Shown: positions 32,511 to 40,707 of the stretch, in pieces
How the letters are laid out: every line of letters starts with the position of its first letter
How positions within the stretch are numbered: the stretch's first letter is position 1
Source: Phaeoceros laevis
Lineage: Eukaryota; Anthocerotophyta; Anthocerotopsida; Notothyladales
Direction of reading: 5' to 3'
NCBI GenBank assembly: GCA_049999765.1
Contig: JBNGIQ010009279.1
Coordinates: forward strand, 186,313 to 227,019
Length of the DNA: 40,707 bases
The notes under the pieces: model-generated
Databases searched by the model: none
What the model was told of the DNA's origin: nothing
The model's input: the letters and a program-made list of their open reading frames with translations, nothing else
Program-made: the position numbers and the translations under genes

Positions 32511-32736
32511 CGCTCACATTGACGCCTTCATGAAGGAAATGCGTTTAATTTTCAGCAGTGCCATGTAAAACCCTAGAACAGGGTTCAGGGTTTAGGACGC
32601 AAGTTTTCCTTGATTCGCTATGCGAGTGAGCGAAGCGAAGGATGAAAGCCTTACTCACTGACTAGCTTTATTCTTCCATGTCAACAGGTCGCCGGTGAGG
32701 GGGTCTTAGAGAAACCTGTACCCTTGGGCATACACG
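32511..32736. promoter_or_regulatory. Compact divergent promoter with two telo-boxes (PRP38 / NRPA2)
   Basis: Only 226 bp separate the two start codons. AAAACCCTAG at 32567-32576 and AGGGTTTAGG at 32587-32596 (CCTAAACCCT on the other strand) are telo-boxes in opposite orientation about 10 bp apart. In plants this motif is enriched in promoters of ribosomal-protein and ribosome-biogenesis genes and binds Myb-type TRB proteins. That fits an RNA polymerase I subunit. Co-regulation of both genes is inference. Confidence 0.8.
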
Positions 32737-35700
32737 ATGGGGAGGGAGGAAAAATCACCTGGGAAAAGGACAGTGGAAGGCCTGGAGTTTTCGGCACAGG
32801 CTCTGCTAGAGCTTACCAAACCTCATATTGAATCTTTCGACTACTTTGTGGATCGTGGTCTTCAGGCTGCTGTTTTGGGAGTCCAGCCAGTGCAAGTCAC
32901 GCACCCAATGCTTGGGAACACCCTAAGAAATATCCTCGGTTTCGTAATTCCTGTGGGTTATCTGCTGTGATCATACTTTCTCGGATACTGTGAAGAATTA
33001 TTACCTTTGTTCAGCTTGAGGACGTTTTTTTATATTTGATGGTCAGCCTTGACTTCCTGAACTTTGGATTGAAAAGCCGGCAATTACTCCACCAATGAGG
33101 GATCTGAAGGATAGTGTGCACTCTGTTGACCACCGGTTACTTCCAGCGGAGGTAGGCAATGAAATACAAGCCCTTTATGCGGCACTTGTTGTTTAATGGG
33201 TTTTAAGTTACACTGTTGCTTAGAATGGTCCCTCCCCACAGTGTCGTCAAGCTGGATTGAGTTACAGGGGAAATTTTACGGCAGATGTGTGTCTGCAAGC
33301 CAATGACAAATCAGTTATGCGGCAGAGCATTTCTTTTGGACGCATGCCCATCATGGTTAAGGCAAGTTCACAACTATGTTCAGCTTTGTGAACTCGATTA
33401 GAAATGTCGGTTTACATACAGAACTTAGGGAGAAAAAATTGCTGCCTTTGTGACTTGACAGGAATGCAGGAATGAGCAAAAATTGTTATGTAGGAGGAGT
33501 GATGTTTGGTGCTTATTTGTTATCTGTTTCCGTTTGTAGTCAAGCATTTGCCATTTACGTGGATTGGAGCAGCAACGCCTCATTGCAGCAAAAGAAGAAT
33601 CTCTAGAGATGGGAGGGTGAGTACATTGAATGAATTGCTGCAAACCAACTTGCTGCCTGGACCTATCTATCTCATGGCATAGCATATTGCAGGTACTTCA
33701 TATGTAATGGGATCGAGCGTGTTATCCGGTTATTGATTGTACCGAAACGCAATTATGTGAGCGATTATTGTCTATCTGTACACCTGTCTTAGTTGGCTGA
33801 TGGGCTATGATGCACAAGACTAACATTCTTGCTGGCATTTTGCTTGAGCAGCCCATGGGTCTCATTCGTGGTTCATTCAAGAACCGTGGCCCTTCGTACT
33901 CTGATAAGGCAGTCATGATCAGGTGCGTTTCCTGATTTGAACCGCCATTTGGAGTGGAAATAGCTGTGGCGTTGTTATGATATAAGCTGGCATTTGCAGG
34001 TGTGTGAGGCCTGATCAAAGTTCTGTTACAATGAGGCTTTACTATCTACAAACTGGCAACGCAAAACTTGGATTTGCGTAAGTGCATTGTGGATTGTTTC
34101 GCAAGTTGCTAGGTCGTGTCAGTGCAGTTAGCCTGATCTGCTTGTTTTTTACTGCAGGATTCGCAAACAAGAGTATCTCGTTCCTGTGGGCATAATTCTG
34201 AAAGTGAGAATTAATCATGATCGTCTGCTAGTTCATCTGAAGGTTCTAGTCCAGGAATGGGCAACAGTTCCTTAGCTTTATGAAGGAATTTTTCAACAAA
34301 CTGGTGAGATATTGCAGGCTTTGATTGAAGTGAGTGAGAAGGAAATATATGAGCACATATCTTGTATTCACAATGATCGAAACAAAGGAGAAAGAGGAGC
34401 TGTCGGTAGCGAGTTCGTGAGCCAGCGAGCTAGAATCATCTTGGAGGAAGTAAAACGACTTCAGTTGCATACTCGCACTGAATGTTTGAAGTTCCTTGGT
34501 ATTAGCAGATCTCTGCTTGCTTGGCCTTTCTTCCATGATGGTGGTGTTCTGGTGTTCTTCACTATGTGAGCCATAAGTTAAGGCATTTACTGAGTCCATC
34601 ATCATTATGATGCAGGAGAGACTTTTCGGCCTGTTCTAGATGGCGTTGAGAACCAGAGCGTCACCCAAGTGAGCTAATCCCTCTTTCCCTGAACCATGCA
34701 GGGTGATGCATTATAAGTGTGACAAGTCATAGTTTGATGGAGTTGCCCTGTTTCACAGATTGGCGAGAAGGTGCTGGTTGACTTCGTTCTTGTGCATCTT
34801 GACAATAATTATGACAAGTTTAACCTTGTAATGTACGCTTTCTGCTTTTTTGGCTTCATTTCATTGATGCACTTACAGTACATGTACAGGAGAATTTGTT
34901 GTGTTTCAATGTTCTTTCTTGCAGAATGTAGGCGACTCATATACTTGGTTGTGGTGTTTGGAAGGGCAGTTTAATGTTACAGAAGTTATTCGCCTTGGCT
35001 GATGCAACAGCAGCTGCAGATAACGCTGATGTGATGCAACACCATGAGCTTCTGCTTCCTGGTCACCTCTTGACGATGTTTGTCAAGGTATGGAAGTGCT
35101 TTTGAAGTTTCATGGCATCACATCCTGTAAGTAGTTCTTAACCTGAATGTGCATCATCATTGCAGGAAAGGTTTCAAGATTGGTTAGCAAAAGTAAAGCT
35201 TCAGTTGATAAAAGAAATGGAGGAGAAACCACACCAAGTTGATCTTCTAGATCGTGAGGCCCATGACCTAAATCCTCTGCGTCCTATAGGTCCACTGCCA
35301 AAAGAGTATTGTAGGCGCGTTTCTTATAAGTTGTTCTCGCATGCTATTTATTGAAGGTCATACCACTTGTTCAACCAATCTCTGTGGCTGTAATGTGGTC
35401 AGTTATTCCAACTCTTCTAATATCGTGCACTCTCTGGAATCTGTCCAGTGCAACAAGTTAACAAGGCCATGGAGAAGGTTCCCTCTGATATTGGCAAGCG
35501 TGTCGAGTATCTATTAAATACAGGCAACCTTGTGTCTCCAGGCGGTCTAGATTTGCAGCAGGTGCTCATGTAGTAACACGTGACTTTTTAGTGTGTGCTG
35601 ATTCGAATGGCTGCAGCTGACATATTCTTGATTTGCAGACAAGCGGCTTCACTGTGGTTGCAGAAAAACTCAATTTCTTCAGATATCTTTCCCATTTCCG

Positions 35701-38700
35701 TTCTGTCCACAGAGGAGCTTTCTTTGCACAGCTTCGAACAACCGCAGTTCGGAAGTTGCTGCCCGAGTGAGCAGTTACCTCTTGAGGATGCATTCTGTTT
35801 TCAGTATAATTGCAGTATTTACAAATTTTATTACAAGTCTGATGCCCTCTCTATGCTAATCGGGTTGTGTATGTCTGACCAGATCATGGGGTTTCATGTG
35901 CCCTGTCCATACACCAGATGGTTCCCCGTGTGGTCTGCTCATGCACCTTACTTGTACATGCCGTAAGGGGTCCCAGAACACTTGGAAACTTGCTGTGCTA
36001 TGTGCTAGTATTTACTTGGTTTGAGTTTCCAGGCTTAGTGTCTCGCACTCACTAGGCACTTGCTTATGCTTCCATTCTAGTCTGAACCTTGTTTCTCTCA
36101 TGATGGAGCGGCTGCCTGCAGAAATATCGTCAGACCTAGATGCCAAAGGGATCATGAAAGACCCACTGAGGATGCGGAAAGGTATTTCTTCAATTCTTGT
36201 CGGCATGGGCATGATACCAGCTTTGCCGCAGCTAGCACGTGTCAGTCCTCCGGAATACCTCGCTGTGTTACTGGATGGCAGAGTATTGGGGTATATGAGG
36301 ACTCGTGATATCCCACAAGCAGTCTCCCAACTTCGGGTTTTGAAGACCTCTCAAGTACCGGATGTGAGAATTTTTTTGGTCACCATTTTGATTCGATTCA
36401 GAAAGATTAACCGGTTCATTTCTCTCATCATTTATCCCTCTTGCTTCACAGGTTCCTGAAGACTTAGAGGTTGCACATGTGCCGTGCACAAACGCAGGTG
36501 CATTTCCAGGACTGTTTCTTGCTTCGACACCTGCCCGATTTGTCCGACCTGTTCTACAGTTATTTCAGACTGACACTGAAGAACCAAAAGCAGAGCTGAT
36601 TGGCCCCTTCGAACAGGTCAGACCAGGCTGGGGTTGTGCGGCAGTTACTTGAACTTATTTTGTTCACAGGCCTAAGTTTTGCAGAACCACATGCAGGCTT
36701 ACATGGAAATAAAATGCCTGGACGGTGGTGATGGTGGAAGAGACAAAGGTGCTCCACCACCTACACATCAGGAAACAAGTCCAACGGGAATGTTAAGCAT
36801 TGTGGCAAATTTGACCCCATGGTCAGATCATAATCAGAGTCCTAGGAATATGTACCAATGCCAGGTTTCCATCCACATCTTTGAAGCTCCACTGTGTAGT
36901 GTTGTTGGTACATTTTGTATATAGACTGCTCCTTTTGGTCCGGTATGTTGGGTTCCAAACGCTAGGAGGTGACGAGCATGTATGTCAAGTTTTTATCAGA
37001 TGGGAAAACAGACAATGGGATTTCCCGCTCAAGCCCTTCAATTTCGAGCAGATAACAAGATGTACCGGCTACAGGTATCTTCTGAGCATTTCCGATTATT
37101 TTGAGTTTTCTTCCATCCCTTCGTAGTTCACATTCTTTGGCGAGAAGGATACCCTCTGTGACTCAGCCATACTCACACTATCCTGACATTGTTAAGCATG
37201 AACTTTCAGAAGAATCTCTTTCTTCAGCAAATGTAGATAGACAGTAGACAGATCTTTCAGGTTCCATACAAGTCAATCCTTAGCCCAATTTGTTGTCTTG
37301 GCAGACTCCTCAATCACCCATTGCTCGAACAGCCACGTACAAGAAGTATGGCATGGATGAGTTCCCAAATGGAACAAACGCAGTTGTAGCTGTTCTTGCT
37401 TATACAGGGTAATCAAGCACATGTTTTTGAGTCCTGTCTGTCTGGACGGTTCACTGAGGTGAGCACTTCCTTTCTTTCAGCCTGCCGCAGTGTGCTGAGA
37501 GTTATGTTGGCAGATATGATATGGAGGATGCCATGATCATAAACAAGTCATCAATGGAGCGTGGATTGGCACATGGTCAGATCTACAAGGTGTACTCTCT
37601 CATACTTTTTTCCTCGATCTGCCCTCCCCTGTTCCTTGTTTGCCCCTTGTTGAGGAAAAGTGGGGAAGGATTTCCATCCTGAAATTCTTGCCTTGGGTGG
37701 CGCAGACAGAAATAGTGGATCTGACTCGTCTACGACGAAAAGGGGATGGCATTGTCTACCAGTTCAAAAAAGCTGAAGATGGCAGAAAAGTACCCTACCA
37801 CTCTGCTAAGGATCAGTTCATCGACAGGGATGGTTTGCCATACATTGGACAGGTGTCATTAATTTGATTTTCTTCTGCTTGCAACCTTACAAGCGTTAGA
37901 AGACCCTTTGTTTCAACCGTTCTCTAACTTCCAATTAACACAGCAGTTGTGATAATCATATTGACGGGCAGGTAATGAAAGAAGGAGACTCGTACTGCAG
38001 CGTACTAAACACCATGCTTGGTAAACCAAAGACGTCCAAGATCAAAGGGTCTGACGTTGCTGTAGTGGATTATGTAGCTGCCCTTGGCACTGGTCCAAAG
38101 GACCCCATGCAGAAGGTTGGACGGAGTTCTACAAGTGCTTGTTTACTAAGTAGCCAGAGCATGAGACATGTCGGTTTGTGAACTGATGTTGTTGATATGT
38201 GGGATGACAAGCAGGTTGCTATACGGATGCGGTATGGACGAAATCCTGTTATTGGAGACAAGTTCAGCAGTAGGCACGGACAGAAAGGGGTGCTTTCCAA
38301 CCTGTGGCCCGATATTGACATGCCATTTTCAGCGGTTACTGGCATGCGACCGGACATTATAATCAATCCACACGCTTTTCCATCGAGAATGACCATAGGG
38401 ATGCTTATTGAATCCATAGCTGCAAAGGTAATACGCGAAAATTTGAACTAGCAAAGTTTTGTTGAAAGCAGCCACTAAAATTGTTTGGTTTTTCCAGGCA
38501 GGGGCACTTCGTGGTGAATTTGTTGATGCAAGTCCCTTCAAAAAGTGTAGAACTACTAAGGTTGGCGAGTCGGGAATAGACGAGAAGCAATCAGCAATTG
38601 ACGAGTTCGGGAAGCAGCTAGCCGCATTTGGCTTCAGCTATCATGGCACTGAAGTTATGTACAGTGGTCTTCTCGGCACAGAGATGCCCTGCGAAATATT

Positions 38701-39227
38701 CATGGGCGTTGTGTATTATCAAAGATTGCGTCACATGGTTGGGGACAAGTTTCAGGTATACACAGGTGTAGTAGCACATCATCTTTTTGTTTCGAGGTTG
38801 CCTGCACAGTATCCACTAACAAACGGTCCTATGTGGACAGGTCAGATCCCTAGGACCGGTGAACCCTGTCACTCGCCAGCCTGTGAAAGGACGGAAGCTA
38901 GGAGGTGGTATCCGCTTCGGGGAAATGGAACGGGATTCCCTCCTCGCACATGGTGCAGCTTATCTGTTGCAAGATCGACTCCACACATGCTCTGATTATC
39001 ATACTGCCGACGTTTGTTCACTTTGCGGTAGCCTTCTCTCACCAGTTCCTGCCTATGACGCCTCGCATCCGGCAGGGCAGGCAAAGAGCAAGAAGGTCAT
39101 GTGCAGAGTATGCAAGACGAGCAGGGGGATAGAAAAAGTGGCGATGCCATACGTCTTTAGGTACCTGGCTGCAGAGCTAGCAGCAATGAACATTAAGATG
39201 TACTTAAAGACATCGGCTCCACCGTAG
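32737..39227 (+). CDS. NRPA2: DNA-directed RNA polymerase I second-largest subunit (RPA2/RPA135), 27 exons
   Basis: Core catalytic subunit of Pol I, which makes 35S pre-rRNA in the nucleolus. Exons: 32737-32929, 33063-33151, 33242-33361, 33540-33616, 33693-33756, 33852-33922, 34000-34077, 34158-34203, 34318-34498, 34616-34668, 34759-34832, 34970-35087, 35166-35310, 35449-35561, 35639-35766, 35883-35962, 36056-36363, 36452-36616, 36697-36864, 37000-37074, 37305-37408, 37514-37589, 37706-37852, 37972-38115, 38215-38427, 38498-38755, 38841-39227; the sum is 1224 aa. Landmarks: [129 protein letters not shown], and the C-terminal zinc site CSLC (1155/1158) with CRVC (1184/1187). It is distinguished from Pol II/III/IV subunits by the Pol I pattern [15 protein letters not shown]. 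Intron 1 is AT-AC and intron 3 is GC-AG. Boundaries of introns 13 and 16 are uncertain. Confidence 0.97.
32930..33062 (+). other. U12-type AT-AC intron (NRPA2 intron 1)
   Basis: The intron starts with ATATCCTC and ends with GAAC; a CCTTGAC branch-site match at 33047-33053 puts the branch A 10 nt from the 3' end. Joining 32929 to 33063 gives LRIWIEKP, which fits the family sequence (Arabidopsis LRIWLENP). No GT-AG choice keeps the frame: an in-frame TGA precedes the exon, with no AG after it. These are the features of a minor-spliceosome intron. Confidence 0.88.
33362..33539 (+). other. GC-AG intron (NRPA2 intron 3)
   Basis: Exon 3 ends MPIMVK with AAG|GCAAGT and the next exon starts after TTTGTAG with SSICHLRG. 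Apart from the GC, the donor is an excellent U1 match, which is the usual form for GC-AG introns. Phase is 0 and the family sequence (Arabidopsis IMLKSKLCHLRG) continues across it. Confidence 0.85.
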
Positions 39228-39727
39228 TTGTCGTCTACCTCTTGAAATGTGTATGGTCTACCACGTCACCAGTCTGCGCGGACAGTCTATCATTGGGCTA
39301 TCTGTCTAGAACATCGCCGGAATGACGCAACATATGATCACGTTCCTCAAATGCTATGAGTCCGTCGGATTGCAGATGTACCACTCAAGTCCACTCTCCC
39401 ATACAGTTTGACATGCTCCACTTCCAACGTTGAACTTTCGCTCCACGGTTTTCAGTTCCCACTCTCGAGCCATGGTAAGAGTTTTTTTTGCGATTGCCAT
39501 GGTAAGACTGATGTTTGAGTCGAGTAAAAGGAGCTCTCATCAGTGGGGTGGACAGTGACGATGGTCAACCACATGCTTTACTACTGGAACAGGTTCTTCT
39601 GGGTCTTTTCTCCTGGTACTTTCCGTGCCCGTCCTCCTTATCTCCAGCTTGCTTTTGACCTGTGAGTCATTGGTTCATTTGACATCACATTTCTCAGTTT
39701 TTACGACATGCAAACTTGGTCGAGATT

Positions 39728-39919
39728 ACCTCTAGTTTATATAACATGTTCAAATGACATTGCGTCCACCTCTAGTTTATATGACATGTTGAAACCACAT
39801 AGCATCAGTCGATTCAACCATTTGTTTTTTCGACGAAAAATCTTTTTTTTGTTTATTCGACATGGAGGTTTATTCGACTTGTTTTTTCGACACAGTGTCG
39901 AATAACTAGAGTCGAAAAA
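39728..39919. mobile_element. Candidate MITE-like element with short terminal inverted repeats
   Basis: A 40-bp imperfect direct repeat starts at 39728 and 39768 (ACCTCTAGTTTATAT). The right end has AATAACTAGAGTCG (about 39901-39914), whose reverse complement begins CTCTAGTTATT, so the ends form an imperfect inverted repeat of about 20 bp around CTCTAGTT. The interior is AT-rich with about eight TTCGAC/GTCGAA words and a perfect palindrome TTCGACACAGTGTCGAA near 39885-39903. No coding capacity is seen. Target-site duplication is not clear. Confidence 0.4.
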
Positions 39920-40164
39920 ATAGCTATTTCTACTAGTGCTTGACGCCCGGGGAAGGGGCTTGTGTTTTTTTGAGTTTCTTTGATTGATTGAAGTGGTTTG
40001 GTGGTTTATGTGGGTGAGTAGATAGACGGGCTCAAAGGCTGCGGGGGTGAGCGCCTGGGGAGAGGCCAAAGGGTCCCCAAAAGCATTCCCTATGGGTACT
40101 AAGGTGGTTTGGTTTGGATGGATATAGGCAGGGAGGGCTCAGAACTGTTGAGCACATATCTCTG

Positions 40165-40265
40165 TCAGTGTCACAGTCTGTGGAAGTCACAGTCTGGAGT
40201 CAGCGTCACAGTCTGTGAAAGTCTGAGTTTGTGGAAGTCTGGAGTTGTGTAAGTCAGTGTCAGGC
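40165..40265. repeat. Degenerate GTCACAGTCTGTGGAAGT repeat array
   Basis: Within about 100 bp the words GTCACAGTCTGTGGAAGT, GTCACAGTCTGGAGTC, GTCACAGTCTGTGAAAGT, TTTGTGGAAGTCTGGAGT and GTCAGTGTCAGG follow one another at roughly 17-19-bp spacing. This is a decayed minisatellite with no coding frame. Confidence 0.7.
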
Positions 40266-40707
40266 TGCAGATTTGTGGTTAGGAGTGTTTTGTGTTTATC
40301 CAGTCTTTCTTTTAACCAGCGTAGCTGTTCGTAGAGTTCTCTGTGGGACGAAACCCCTTGTCCTGCAACAAGACGGGGGATAAATTCAACCCTTGGTTGT
40401 TACACTAGAGTTTGAAGAGCGGAGAGTGTAAGGATAGGATAAGCAGGTTAATTAGTGGTGTCCATGAATGGTGTTGGTTCTTTGTCTTTTTTTTTTTGTG
40501 TTACTTGTTTGGCACTGGGCAATGGTCAACAAGATATTTTTGAAATTTTGGCATTGGGTAAAGTTTTCATCGTTTTTTGACAAGTAGAAAATGGATTTTG
40601 TTTGGGTGTTTTGGGTTACGTAAAATTTTGAATGAGGATGTTTTGAAATTATAAAAGTATTATATATTATAAACCCTTTGTAAATGTATTGTAAAGATAT
40701 TGTAAAT

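Larger units (their letters stand above)
39228..40707. other. Intergenic region, increasingly AT-rich, with short repeats
   Basis: This holds the NRPA2 3' UTR and then non-coding sequence. No ORF resembles a protein. It contains the MITE-like element and the GTCACAGTCTG repeat array described separately; the last 250 bases are T- and A-rich with repeated TGTAAA words. Confidence 0.5.

Noticed and set aside
1-40707. CRISPR arrays, prokaryotic operons, integrated virus or full retrotransposon
   Set aside because: No regularly spaced repeats, reverse transcriptase, integrase, transposase or capsid-like protein was seen in any frame.

Overview
This is a gene-dense stretch of a plant nuclear genome. 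The multi-exon genes carry many short GT-AG introns (mostly about 70-180 bp), several products belong to plant families (P5A ATPase of the MIA/PDR2 type, UPL3-type HECT ligase, pTAC7-like protein, NRPA2), and one gene encodes an intronless PPR protein with a DYW-type cytidine-deaminase domain. A PLS-DYW protein together with compact genes suggests a non-seed land plant (hornwort, moss, non-Marchantia liverwort or lycophyte); the window alone does not fix the genus. It contains no CRISPR array, prokaryotic operon, rRNA gene or convincing tRNA gene.

Layout: 1-2167 no gene; 8404-2168 (-) P5A ATPase, 22 exons, 1228 aa; 9041-9624 (+) pTAC7-like, 2 exons; 13048-10775 (-) PPR-DYW, one exon; 14091-16826 (+) Glu/Lys-rich membrane protein; 23231-18066 (-) UPL3-like HECT ligase that lacks its N-terminal armadillo part and has two reading-frame breaks; 24830-29575 (+) Ser-rich plant protein with a six-copy motif, 9 exons, 1293 aa; 32510-30416 (-) PRP38 splicing factor, 7 exons, 453 aa; 32737-39227 (+) RNA polymerase I second-largest subunit NRPA2, 27 exons, 1224 aa; 39228-40707 no gene, but a MITE-like element and short repeats. 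The eight genes alternate strictly in strand, giving four head-to-head pairs. Exon models were built by hand from splice sites, reading phase and family knowledge. For the four intact multi-exon genes rebuilt exon by exon (ATPase, Ser-rich protein, PRP38, NRPA2) the exon lengths sum to a whole number of codons.

Functional themes are housekeeping: ER P5A transport, plastid transcription (pTAC7), organelle RNA editing (PPR-DYW), pre-mRNA splicing (PRP38) and rRNA synthesis (NRPA2). PRP38 and NRPA2 share a 226-bp divergent promoter with two telo-boxes, the motif typical of plant ribosome-biogenesis and translation genes. The most notable observations are the decayed-looking UPL3 copy, an AT-AC (U12-type) intron in NRPA2, a PPR-DYW protein ending in DYA rather than DYW, and the repeated SSPFxRSGRN motif in the Ser-rich protein. 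I see no clear evidence of a wholly new multi-gene system.
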